NCBI RefSeq assembly: GCF_030816295.1 | Contig: NZ_JAUSXV010000001.1 | Location: 3,162,001-3,226,000, forward strand | Reading direction: 5' to 3' | Length of the DNA: 64,000 nt | From: Microbacterium natoriense | Lineage (GTDB): Bacteria; Actinomycetota; Actinomycetes; Actinomycetales; Microbacteriaceae | In this document: positions 54,710 to 63,472 of the stretch, one piece after another | Numbering within the stretch: the stretch's first letter is position 1 | Layout: each line of letters starts with the position of its first letter | Notes under the pieces: generated by a model | Databases searched by the model: none | What the model was told of the DNA's origin: nothing | The model's input: only the letters and a program-made list of their open reading frames with translations | Program-made: the position numbers and the translations under genes

Positions 54710-55306
54710 CTAGGACTCGACCATCGTCACGTGGCGCACGGCGATCAGTCGGTCGAGGGTCTCCAGCAGCCGGACCGCGTCGGGTCGCGTGTCGTCAGCC
54801 GGGCGGTGCATGAGGGTTCGCAGCGACGCGAGAGCCAGCATGATCGCCGCGTCGGCCACCTCAGGGGAACCCGCACGCTCCTCGACCAGAACGTGGAACT
54901 CCGCCTTCAACGCGCCCATCCACTGCGTGAAGGCGGCGACCAGTTGCGGTTGATCGGTGATCAGCTTCTTCAGCCTCACGCGCTCGACCCCCGAGCTCAT
55001 CGAGTCGGCGAGGAGTTCGCATATGGCTGGCATCAGCTCGCCGTTCGTCGAACGGAACCGTGCTGCGGCCTCTGGCGAGATGATCTGTTCGGGAAGGTTG
55101 AGGGCTGCTGCCGTTTTCGATGGGAAGTAGTTGAAGAACGTACGGGGCGAAACCCCGACCTCTTCGCAGATCTGCTCGACGGTCGTGCCGTCGAGCCCTT
55201 GACGTTCGACCAGGCGCAGGGCAGCCTCGTGCAGGGCTTCGCGCCGCTGCCTCTTCTTGCGTTCGCGAAGCCCCGAGGGCTCCCCTGCGCTCTGGTCGTT
55301 CGTCAT
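54710..55306 (-). CDS. TetR-family regulator of the efflux operon
   Basis: A 198-residue repressor. The helix-turn-helix is at about 36-58 (TTVEQICEEVGVSPRTFFNYF), preceded by a basic RERKKRQRR stretch. The C-terminal domain is helical. The ATG lies 1 bp after the stop of the upstream DHA2 transporter, so both are in one transcript. A 30-bp dyad at 57412-57441 before the transporter is the likely operator, giving feedback control. The ligand is unknown. Confidence 0.9.
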   Translation of the reverse strand: MTNDQSAGEPSGLRERKKRQRREALHEAALRLVERQGLDGTTVEQICEEVGVSPRTFFNYFPSKTAAALNLPEQIISPEAAARFRSTNGELMPAICELLADSMSSGVERVRLKKLITDQPQLVAAFTQWMGALKAEFHVLVEERAGSPEVADAAIMLALASLRTLMHRPADDTRPDAVRLLETLDRLIAVRHVTMVES

Positions 55307-55307
55307 A

Positions 55308-57383
55308 TCAGCTCTGCACCTTGATCGTCCCTGTCGCGGTGAATCCCGCCTCGTCCGCCCGTTCCTGCAGCGCGGAGCGCGTCCGCAGCGGCGGAGCCTT
55401 GAAGAACCAGCTCAGCACGAACGCGAGCATCAGCACTCCGAATCCCACCCAGTAGATCACATCGATCGCCTGGGTGAAGCCGACCATGAACGGCTTCGTG
55501 AGGGCCGCATCCGCGCCGTTCAGGAACGACGTATCACTGACCGAATCGCTCGATCCGCTCGACGCATCCGACGTCCCCTTGTCGATCTCTTCGGCGATGT
55601 CGGGCACGAGTTTGTCGACCCAGTACGTGCGCTGGGTGTCGTCGGACCAGTCCACCGACACCGCGCCGTCCACCACGGAGGCGTGCGCCTTGTCTGCGAC
55701 CGCCTGCAGCGCCTCGGCCTCGGCAGCGGGAAGCGCCTCCGCGACCTTCTGGTCGATCACCGTCTGCGCTGCACCGGCCGGCACCTGGCCGGCTGCGACC
55801 GCCTGGTTCACGGCGTCGGTGACAGCCGTGGTCACAGCATCCGAAGCCGCCGTCTTCGCCGAGGTCGCACCTTCGTCGAGCTGAGTCTGGATGTTCTCCT
55901 GCAGCGGTCCGACGATCGGTGTCCACAGCTGCGCCATGACGGCCTTGTTCTGCTCGGCACCGGCGACGGCCGGGTCGAGCGCGGCGTCGAGAGCTGCAGT
56001 CAGCGTGGGCTTGTCACCCATGCTGTGCGTGATGTTCGTCGGCAGGAGAGTGAACAGCACCGACAGCATGATCGCGGTGCCCAAGGTTCCGCCGATCTGG
56101 CGGAAGAAGGTCGCCGCGCTGGTGGCCACGCCCATGTCGGGCGCCTCGACGGCGTTCTGGCTCGCCATGGTCAGCGACTGCATCAGCTGGCCGAGTCCGA
56201 GGCCGACCACGAACATGCCGATCATCATGAACCAGATGGGAGTGCCGGCCGACACGAACGTCAGGATGAGGAACCCGATCGCGGTGGTCAGGGTTCCGGT
56301 GCGGGGGAAGAACCCGTACCTGCCCGTGCGCGATGTGATCTGTCCGGCCGCCATCGACGATGCCATCAGACCCACCACCATCGGGAGCATCGCGAAGCCC
56401 GACTCGGTCGGGGTGAGTCCTGCGACGATCTGCATGTAGAGCGGGATGGTCATCATGGCGCCGAACATGCCGAAGCCGACGAGCACGCCGATGATGGTCG
56501 CCCAGGAGAACGTGTTGGAGCGGAACAGGCGGATCGGGATGATCGCGTCGTTCTTCATCGCGATCTCGATGAGCACGAACCCGATGGCGCCGAGACCGCC
56601 GATGACGTAGCAGGCGATCGCCGCCACGGAGGTCCACCCCCATTCGCGTCCCTGCTCGGCGACGAGCAGCAGCGGCACGAGAGCCACGATGACCGCAGTG
56701 GCGCCCCACCAGTCGATGCGCGGGTTCTTGTGCGTGCCGATCTTCGGCAGGTGCAGGAACGCGATCACCATGCCGAGTGCGATGAGGCCGATAGGCAGGT
56801 TGATCAGGAAGACCCAGCGCCAGCCTGCGATCCAGAGGATCTCGTTCGCGCCCGCGAAGAGACCGCCGACCAGCGGGCCGATCAGCGAGGAGATGCCGAA
56901 GACCGCGAAGAAGTAGCCCTGGTACTTGGCTCGTTCACGCGGGGCGAGGATGTCGGCCATGATCGCCAGCGGCAGCGACATGAGCGCCCCGGCGCCGATT
57001 CCCTGGAACGCACGGAATGCCGCGAGCATCAGCATGGACGACGAGAACGTCGACAGCACCGAGCCGATGATGAACACCGTGATGCCGAAGATGAACAGCG
57101 GACGCCGTCCGAAGATGTCGGAGAGCTTTCCGTAGATCGGCACGGAGATGGTCGATGTGATGAGGTAGGCGGTGGTCACCCAGGCCTGTTGATCGAGCCC
57201 ATGCAGGTCATCGCCGATCGTGCGGATCGCGGTGCCGACGATGGTCTGATCGAGGGATGACAGGAACATTCCGGCCATGAGGCCGTAGATCACGAACATG
57301 ATCTGACGGTGCGTCATGATCGGCTTCGACGCACCGGATGTCGCGACCGGGGTAGACCCGGTACGGGTGGAGACAGTTGACAT
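55308..57383 (-). CDS. DHA2-family (14-TMS) multidrug MFS transporter
   Basis: A 691-residue proton-driven exporter. Fourteen hydrophobic segments can be followed. Motif C-like GPLVGGLFAG and motif A-like GKLSDIFGRRP are clear. Unusually, about 150 mostly hydrophilic residues (roughly 430-600) lie between the last two membrane helices, rich in Ala, Asp and Ser, probably extracytoplasmic. Typical DHA2 proteins are about 500 residues. It is co-transcribed with the TetR gene and preceded by a palindromic operator. Substrates are not readable from sequence. Confidence 0.92.
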   Translation of the reverse strand: MSTVSTRTGSTPVATSGASKPIMTHRQIMFVIYGLMAGMFLSSLDQTIVGTAIRTIGDDLHGLDQQAWVTTAYLITSTISVPIYGKLSDIFGRRPLFIFGITVFIIGSVLSTFSSSMLMLAAFRAFQGIGAGALMSLPLAIMADILAPRERAKYQGYFFAVFGISSLIGPLVGGLFAGANEILWIAGWRWVFLINLPIGLIALGMVIAFLHLPKIGTHKNPRIDWWGATAVIVALVPLLLVAEQGREWGWTSVAAIACYVIGGLGAIGFVLIEIAMKNDAIIPIRLFRSNTFSWATIIGVLVGFGMFGAMMTIPLYMQIVAGLTPTESGFAMLPMVVGLMASSMAAGQITSRTGRYGFFPRTGTLTTAIGFLILTFVSAGTPIWFMMIGMFVVGLGLGQLMQSLTMASQNAVEAPDMGVATSAATFFRQIGGTLGTAIMLSVLFTLLPTNITHSMGDKPTLTAALDAALDPAVAGAEQNKAVMAQLWTPIVGPLQENIQTQLDEGATSAKTAASDAVTTAVTDAVNQAVAAGQVPAGAAQTVIDQKVAEALPAAEAEALQAVADKAHASVVDGAVSVDWSDDTQRTYWVDKLVPDIAEEIDKGTSDASSGSSDSVSDTSFLNGADAALTKPFMVGFTQAIDVIYWVGFGVLMLAFVLSWFFKAPPLRTRSALQERADEAGFTATGTIKVQS

Positions 57384-57411
57384 TCCAGCCTTTCAGGAGG
57401 CTCAGATATTT

Positions 57412-57441
57412 TTGCAGACGTGCAATATTACATGACTGCAA
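57412..57441. promoter_or_regulatory. 30-bp operator dyad upstream of the MFS-TetR operon
   Basis: Two 15-bp half-sites, TTGCAGACGTGCAAT and the complement of TTGCAGTCATGTAAT, agree at 12 of 15 positions. It lies 29 bp before the transporter ATG over AT-rich promoter sequence. It fits a TetR-family site for the operon's own repressor. Confidence 0.7.
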
Positions 57442-57483
57442 GATCTGGGCAAGCTGAGAGAAATGCGCTGCCGCGACACGACC

Positions 57484-57513
57484 GTGCCCGCCGGCCCTAT
57501 AGCCAGCGGGCAC
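57484..57513 (-). terminator. Terminator hairpin after the PTS gene
   Basis: An 8-bp stem GTGCCCGC/GCGGGCAC, with three more inner pairs, follows the PTS stop on the minus strand by 10 bp. There is no long T-run, so strength is uncertain. Confidence 0.5.
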
Positions 57514-57523
57514 CGTCGACCGG

Positions 57524-59441
57524 TCAGGCGAACCGGATGGTCGCGCTCTCGTCGTTCAGCACGATCACGGGAGTGACCGCCGAGTAGCCGGCCGCCGCGA
57601 TCTTCGCGATGTCGAACCGCAGGAGCGGCGCGCCTGCCATGACCCGATCCCCCTTCTTCACGAGGGTCTCGAATCCGTCACCCTTCATCTGCACCGTGTC
57701 GATTCCGACATGGATGAGCAGCTCGGTGCCGTCGTCGAGCTCCAGTGCGATCGCGTGACCGGAGTCGAACGTCGCCCCGATCGTGCCGTCGGCCGGCGCG
57801 AACACGGTGTCACCGCTCGGCTGGATCGCGACGCCCGGGCCCATGATCCCCTGCGCGAAGGTCGGGTCGGGCACTTCCGACAGCGGCACCACGGTACCCG
57901 CGAGCGGTTGACGCAGAGTGCGCACACCGGCATCCGTCTTCGGCGCAGCCGCCGTGAGGACCGCTCCCGTCGCCGCAGACCCGGCCGGAGCCGCCGCGTC
58001 ACCGGACATGATGCGTTCCATCGCGTCCTTCACGAACTGCACGTTCAGCCCGTAGACAACCTGCACGGAGTGCCCGCCCGCCTTCATCGTGCCGGCGGCG
58101 CCCCGCGTGCTTGAGGGCCTTTTCGTCGACCTTCGAGACGTCGGCGATCTCCAGCCGCAGCCGGGTGGCGCAGTTGTCGAGTTCGGTGATGTTCTCCTTG
58201 CCGCCGAGCGCCGTGAGGAACTTTCCGGCGGTCGCGAGGTAGATGTCATCCTTCACCGCGGGGTCGAGGTCGGTGCCTTCTTCGAGGCCGTCATCGTCTT
58301 CGCGACCGGGAGTCTTCAGGTTGAAGCGCTTGATCACGACGTAGAAGACGAAGAAGTAGATGAAGAACCAGGCGACGCCCATGATGAGGATCATCCATGG
58401 GTTCTCGGCCATCGGGTTGGCCCAGCCGAGCACGAGGTCGATGAATCCGCCGGAGAACCCGAAGCCCATTCGCACCGGTAGTATCTGGCTGATCACCATC
58501 GAGATGCCCATGAACAGGGCGTGGATCACATACAGCACCGGAGCGAGGAACATGAAGGAGAACTCGAGAGGCTCGGTGACGCCGACGAAGAACGACGAGA
58601 TGGCGCCGGAGAGCAGGATGCCGGCGGCGACCTTCTTGCGCGTCGACTTCGCCGTCACGTACATCGCGAGCGCCGCGCCGGGGAGGCCGAACATCATGAC
58701 GGGGAAGAACCCGGTCATGTACTGACCGGTGACGCCGTAGGTGCCCTCACCTGCGAGGAAGTTGTTGAGGTCGTTGATGCCCGCGACGTCGAACCAGAAG
58801 ACCGAGTTGAGCGCGTGGTGCAGGCCGACGGGGATCAGCATGCGGTTCAGGAAGCCGTAGATGCCGGTGCCGATCGGGCCGAGCGTGACGATCCACTCGC
58901 CGAAGGCGACGAGGCCGCCGTACACGAAGGGCCAGACGAAGAACAGGGCGATCGCGGCGACGAGGGAGAACGCGGCGGTCACGATCGCGACCGAGCGGCG
59001 GCCCGAGAAGAACGACAGCGCATCGGGGAGCTTCGTGTCTTTGAACCGGTCGTAGCAGAAGGCGCCGATGAGACCGCACAGGATGCCGATGAACACGTTC
59101 TGGACGAAGCCGAAGGCCGCCGGCACGTCGTCGAGCTTCGCCCCGGTGAAGGCCGCCACCGTCTCGGGCTTGAGAAGCGTCGTCACCACGAGCCACGAGA
59201 CGAGACCGGCCAGGGCGGACGTCCCGTCGGACTTCTTCGCCATGCCGATCGAGATGCCGATCGCGAACAGCAGGGCCATGTTGTCGAGCAGCGCACCGCC
59301 CGCCGCGCTGAGGAAGGTGCTGACGATGTTGGCGCCGGCCGCGCTCTTGATCCAATAGCCGATGCCGGACAGGATCGCGGCGACCGGCAGAACCGCCACC
59401 GGCAGCATGATCGACCGTCCGAGTCGTTGGAAGAACTTCAT
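57524..59441 (-). pseudogene. nagE: N-acetylglucosamine-type PTS EIICBA, frameshifted
   Basis: A glucose/GlcNAc-family PTS permease with domains in order IIC (ATG 59441, GAGGAGAG upstream), IIB (DNCATRLR, phosphorylation Cys) and IIA (HVGIDTVQMKGDGF). One extra base in the CCCC run at 58101-58104 breaks the frame inside IIB. Upstream the protein reads ALKHAG and then goes astray, and the proper AAGTMKAGG sequence resumes in another frame. Removing one base gives exactly 639 codons. Both halves are otherwise intact and host-like, so the break is recent or a sequencing error. Glc or GlcNAc specificity is inferred. Confidence 0.88.
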
Positions 59442-59595
59442 GATCTCTCCTCGTGGGTGCACTCCGCAGCGCTGCCGAGTCGTCGAGTGAACTGTATCGA
59501 GCCCGGTGACTCAGGACCAGGTTTAAGTAAGCGATGCGAACAAAATAGTAGCGGACGTGTCAGCCGATCCGGAACTCGAGCTTCTGGAGCGTCGC

Positions 59596-60033
59596 TCAGA
59601 GGTGGTCGCTGTTCGGGCGAGGCGCGGGAAGTCCGCTCCTCCGGCGCAGGCGCGCGGCGATGATGCTTCTGATCACGATCACAGCCGTCGCGACCCAGAC
59701 CGCTCCAACGACGAAGACACCGACGAAGATCGCACCCTGTTCCGACCCGTCGAACCGCACGGCCATCACGACCATGAGCGCGAGTATCGCAGAGATGATG
59801 GCGAACAGCACCAGCTGACCGCTCAGCGCGAAGACCGCGCGCGAGGATGACGATCGCGACCATGCGGGGCCCGCTTCGGCCTTCGTGTAGATGCGCAGCC
59901 GGCCGTCTTCGGCACCGCGAAGGGCGCGCACCTTCTCCCCCACCGCGCGGCGCGCGGCCGCAGCATCGAGGATCACCTGATCGCGCTCCTGCGCCGGTGT
60001 CAGCAGCGGCCGCGCATGAAGTCGATCGTCCAC
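59596..60033 (-). CDS. Two-helix membrane protein of unknown function
   Basis: A 145-residue protein from GTG 60033 with a strong GGGAGGGGG ribosome site. A charged N-terminal cytoplasmic part (1-68) is followed by two hydrophobic helices (about 69-92 and 100-123) and a basic proline-containing tail. TATCAT at about -10 distance suggests its own promoter. It is divergent from the ArsR-like gene across a 108-bp gap. It is not recognised. Confidence 0.7.
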   Translation of the reverse strand: MDDRLHARPLLTPAQERDQVILDAAAARRAVGEKVRALRGAEDGRLRIYTKAEAGPAWSRSSSSRAVFALSGQLVLFAIISAILALMVVMAVRFDGSEQGAIFVGVFVVGAVWVATAVIVIRSIIAARLRRRSGLPAPRPNSDHL

Positions 60034-60107
60034 TCTGCCCCCTCCCGATCATGATAGAGCCACCCTCCGGGGGAACCCGCGCCCCACTTGTCGAATTGTT
60101 TGATTTC

Positions 60108-60121
60108 TTCGTAATTACGAA
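60108..60121. promoter_or_regulatory. Perfect 14-bp palindrome upstream of the ArsR-like gene
   Basis: TTCGTAATTACGAA is a perfect palindrome covering the likely -10 (TAATTA), with TTGTCG 17 bp upstream. It lies 21 bp before the start of a winged-helix regulator gene, so autoregulation is likely. Confidence 0.65.
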
Positions 60122-60141
60122 CTATTGCTACTGTTGCAGCC

Positions 60142-60702
60142 ATGAACACTGATTCGCGCGACGAGATCGAGCAGCGCGTCGACCGTTTGGAACGCGAGGT
60201 CGAGCTCCTTCGAGCGCAGTTCGAGGCCCGAGACCTGGATGCTGCCGCGGCGACGGATGCGGCGACGACGACGGATGCGGGGGCGGACGTGGTGCCGGAC
60301 GCCCCGACCGACCCGCTGTGGTTCGTCAACACGCTCGGGCGTCACGCTCCAGGTGTCGTGATGATGGCGGGTGCCGTCGAGGTGCCGGCCGGCCCCGTCC
60401 GCTGGCAGTACGGTCTCCACGCTGCGGATCTCCTCGCGAAGGATTGGGGCGAGCTCGCGCGTCCGATCGAGGCACTCGGGCACCCGGTGCGCCTAGAGCT
60501 GGTGCGCCGCATCCTGGCCGGCACGCAGACGACGGCCGAGCTCCTCGAACTCGACCAGTTCGCCTCGTCGGGTCAGCTCTATCACCATCTGCGTCAGCTC
60601 GTCAGCGCCGGCTGGCTCGCCTCGCCGCGACGCGGGCACTACGAAGTTCCTGTTGCGCGTGTCGTCCCCCTACTCGTCCTGACCATGATCGCCGCGAGCT
60701 GA
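60142..60702 (+). CDS. ArsR-like winged-helix regulator with coiled-coil N-terminus
   Basis: A 186-residue protein. Residues 1-35 form a predicted coiled coil (IEQRVDRLEREVELLRAQ), followed by an Ala/Thr/Asp linker. The C-terminal part is a winged helix (about 108-175) with ARPIEALGHPVRLELVRRIL, TTAELLELDQFASSGQLYHHLRQLVSAGWL (quoted in part). No metal-binding cysteines are present, so it is not a metal sensor of the classic type. It precedes the serine hydrolase by 13 bp in one operon and probably controls it. Confidence 0.82.
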   Translation: MNTDSRDEIEQRVDRLEREVELLRAQFEARDLDAAAATDAATTTDAGADVVPDAPTDPLWFVNTLGRHAPGVVMMAGAVEVPAGPVRWQYGLHAADLLAKDWGELARPIEALGHPVRLELVRRILAGTQTTAELLELDQFASSGQLYHHLRQLVSAGWLASPRRGHYEVPVARVVPLLVLTMIAAS

Positions 60703-60715
60703 GGAGCACCGCACC

Positions 60716-62245
60716 ATGACCTCCCCCACCCTCACCGACTCCGCGGTTCCGCCCGCACCCGGCCCACGTCCTCACCGATCCGCAATGCCGGTGCTCGCCG
60801 TGCTCGCCGGCGCAGCGATCGCCGCCGTGGCTGCGGGCGCGGCCTTCGGCCCTCAACATCAGACGGTGAGCGCGGCGCAGACCGGTGACGAACGCCTCGC
60901 CGAGAGCATCCGTTCCCTTCCTGGCGGCTTCGACGGCTTCCGCTCCCTGTCCGTCGCCGAGATCGGACCCGACGGCGCCGTCTTCGCGGGCGTCGGCGAC
61001 GCGGATCCCGGAAACCCCGGAGCCCCCGACCGCGACACCGTCTTCGAGCTCGGCTCGATCACCAAGACGTTCACGGGCGCCCTCTTCGCCGAGGCCGTCG
61101 AACGCGGTGAGGTCGCCGCTGAAGACCACCTCTCGCAATACCTCAGCGCGCTCGAAGGAACGCCGGCGGGAGATGTGACGCTCGCGTCCCTGTCGCAGCA
61201 CTCCTCCGGGCTGCCCGGTCTGGGCGCGACCGCCGCTGCCGACACGCTCTCGAACCTGCTTCTGAACGAGAACCCTTACGCGTCGACGACCACTGAGCAG
61301 CTGATCGCCGACGCGGCCATCGCACCCGTCGACCCCGACCAGGGTGTGCTCTACTCGAACTTCGCCGTCTCCCTGCTCGGCACCGCACTCGTCGAGGCAG
61401 GAGGGGCCGACGACTACGCCGCTCTGCTCGAAGAGCGCCTGACCGGGCCATTGGGCATGGATGACACCGTCGTCGCGGCCACGGCTGACGATGTGCCTGC
61501 AGATGCCGTTCCCGGGTTCCTGCTCAACGGCACGCGGGCACCGCGCTGGTGGGGCGAGGGGTATCTGCCTGCAGGCTCATCGACATTCACCACGGCATCC
61601 GACGTGGCGATCTGGGCCCAGGCCAACCTCGACGGCACGGCACCGGGTGCAGCCGCACTCGAGCCGACTGCGTCGATGGGACCGGGCGCCGACATCGGGT
61701 GGGGATGGATCACATCGCCGTCCTTCGACGGATCGGGCACTCAGACCTGGCACAACGGCGGAACCGGGGGCTTTCGCACCTTCCTGACCCTGGACCCCGA
61801 AGCCGGAACGGCGTTCATCGCGTTGTCGAACACGGTCGCCACCGTCGACGACGTCGCCGTCGCGTACGCGACAGGCACCCCGATCCCTGGCCCCGCGGAA
61901 GCGAACGCCATCGTCGGCTGGTCTGCCGTCGCTCTCGCGCTGATCTTCGGAGCGATCGCGCTGATCCGCGCGCTGCGGGCGAAGTCGTGGCTTCCCTCGA
62001 TCAGCGACCTCGCGTGGGCGGCATCCGGGCTCCTGCTGCTGTGGACCGGCGGTCCGTGGTTCACGGTCGGCGGCTGGGTGTGGGGAATCGCGCTCGCACC
62101 GTCCCTCGCGGCCGTCGGGGTGCTCATCCTGCGGTCTGCCCGAGGGCAGCGGATGCCGTTCCTGCCCGGGCGGCGGGCGTGGTTCTGGTGGCCCGTTGCG
62201 GTTCTCGGGCTCGTCGCGGCGGTGGGGGCGACCTTCCTCTGGTGA
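60716..62245 (+). CDS. Membrane serine hydrolase, class C beta-lactamase fold
   Basis: A 509-residue protein. An N-terminal membrane helix (about 23-45) precedes a penicillin-binding-like domain with SITK at 114-117 (nucleophile Ser, Lys), YSNF (YxN) and HNGGTGG in place of KTG. Four hydrophobic helices close the C-terminus. The domain is probably outside the membrane. Such proteins act as D-aminopeptidases, esterases or peptidases more often than as true beta-lactamases. The winged-helix gene upstream probably regulates it. Confidence 0.87.
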   Translation: MTSPTLTDSAVPPAPGPRPHRSAMPVLAVLAGAAIAAVAAGAAFGPQHQTVSAAQTGDERLAESIRSLPGGFDGFRSLSVAEIGPDGAVFAGVGDADPGNPGAPDRDTVFELGSITKTFTGALFAEAVERGEVAAEDHLSQYLSALEGTPAGDVTLASLSQHSSGLPGLGATAAADTLSNLLLNENPYASTTTEQLIADAAIAPVDPDQGVLYSNFAVSLLGTALVEAGGADDYAALLEERLTGPLGMDDTVVAATADDVPADAVPGFLLNGTRAPRWWGEGYLPAGSSTFTTASDVAIWAQANLDGTAPGAAALEPTASMGPGADIGWGWITSPSFDGSGTQTWHNGGTGGFRTFLTLDPEAGTAFIALSNTVATVDDVAVAYATGTPIPGPAEANAIVGWSAVALALIFGAIALIRALRAKSWLPSISDLAWAASGLLLLWTGGPWFTVGGWVWGIALAPSLAAVGVLILRSARGQRMPFLPGRRAWFWWPVAVLGLVAAVGATFLW

Positions 62246-62515
62246 GGGCCCGGCATCCGAGGGTCACGGCGGATCGTCGGGAGAACACGTTCACCCGACC
62301 AGATCCGGTTCCAGGAACATCTCGATCGACTCGGGCTCTGACGCTGGCATTGTCGATCGACTCCCAACGGCTCACTGATAGTTGTGTCCGATGCAGACAC
62401 CGACAGACGGGAACGATCTTCCGGGTGTCAGCCTGGGTCGTCGCTAGACGCCGCGAGGAGCGCGACCGCCACGTCGCTGATCGGAGTCGGGATGCAGTGC
62501 GTTCGGCACCGCAAC

Positions 62516-63388
62516 TCAGCGCCCTGACATCCCGAGTTCCTCGTGAATCCAGCTCCGCAACGTCGTGGGCGTACTGGTGAGCAGCGAGCGGTGCTGTTCA
62601 GGGGTGAAGTCGTCTCGCAGTCCCGTGGACATCCCCAGCACCGCATCCGCCATCGCCGGCGGCATCCCCGCGTCGAGGTACTGTGCCCGCATCTCCTCGT
62701 CACTGACTCGCTCGACTCGCACCTCACGGCCGAGCTCTTGGGTGAGGATCTGCGCAACCTGGGACCATGTCAGGTCCTCAGGTCCGTGCACAGCCTGGAC
62801 GCGGCGGCCGCTCCACTCGCGGTTCAGCAGGGTGACGGCGGCAACTTCGGCGATGTCTCGCGGGGCCACCCAGCTCATCGGTGCGTCGAGCGGCAGCACG
62901 GTCTTGACGAGCCCGGCCTTCACCGCTTCGACGTCGAACAGGAGGTTGGTGAAGAAATACCCGCACCGGAGGTGCGTGACCTCCGCACCGGAACGGTCCA
63001 AAGCGACCTCGGTCTCCGCGAGTCCATCGATCTCCCCCGCCCCGTGCCGCTTTTCGGCTCCGACGCTGCTTTGGAAGACCACTCGCCGGATCCGATTCGC
63101 GTCGACCGCGGCGACGATGGACTCCGTCGCACGCCGATAGTCAGCCATGGGGTCGGGTGACTCGACCGGCGGATCGACCCAATACACGGCGTCGACGCCG
63201 GACGTCGCGGCGATCACGTCACGCGGCGCCCGTGAGTCCATCGTCATCACGTCGGCGTGCTCGGCGACATCGGCGGGGAGATTCTCCGGATGGCGGGTGA
63301 GCAACAGCGGCCTCACGCCTGACCGAACGAGCATCCGCGCGAGATGACGTCCGACGTTTCCCTGTGGTGTCGTGATTGCGATCTTCAT
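62516..63388 (-). CDS. NmrA/NAD(P)H-binding Rossmann oxidoreductase
   Basis: A 290-residue atypical short-chain dehydrogenase from ATG 63388 (GAGGAG upstream). The nucleotide motif is TPQGNVGRHLARML (about 6-19), with VVFQSSVGAEKRHG further on. No clear YxxxK pair is seen, as in NmrA-like and quinone-reductase-like proteins. It is divergent from a WYL regulator with a dyad between them, so it is probably that regulator's target. The substrate is unknown. The 270-bp gap at 62246-62515 after it shows no gene or strong hairpin. Confidence 0.85.
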   Translation of the reverse strand: MKIAITTPQGNVGRHLARMLVRSGVRPLLLTRHPENLPADVAEHADVMTMDSRAPRDVIAATSGVDAVYWVDPPVESPDPMADYRRATESIVAAVDANRIRRVVFQSSVGAEKRHGAGEIDGLAETEVALDRSGAEVTHLRCGYFFTNLLFDVEAVKAGLVKTVLPLDAPMSWVAPRDIAEVAAVTLLNREWSGRRVQAVHGPEDLTWSQVAQILTQELGREVRVERVSDEEMRAQYLDAGMPPAMADAVLGMSTGLRDDFTPEQHRSLLTSTPTTLRSWIHEELGMSGR

Positions 63389-63428
63389 GACAGCTCCTCT
63401 CTTCCGTAACTGCTTCCACGCTAGAAGC

Positions 63429-63455
63429 AGATACGGCCTGATCGTGGCCGCATCT
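63429..63455. promoter_or_regulatory. Inverted repeat in the NmrA/WYL divergent promoter region
   Basis: AGATACGGCC (63429-63438) and GGCCGCATCT (63446-63455) are 10-bp inverted arms with one mismatch and a 7-bp centre. It lies between the two divergent starts. A site for the adjacent WYL-type regulator is likely. Confidence 0.6.
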
Positions 63456-63472
63456 TGGATCATCATGGATCT

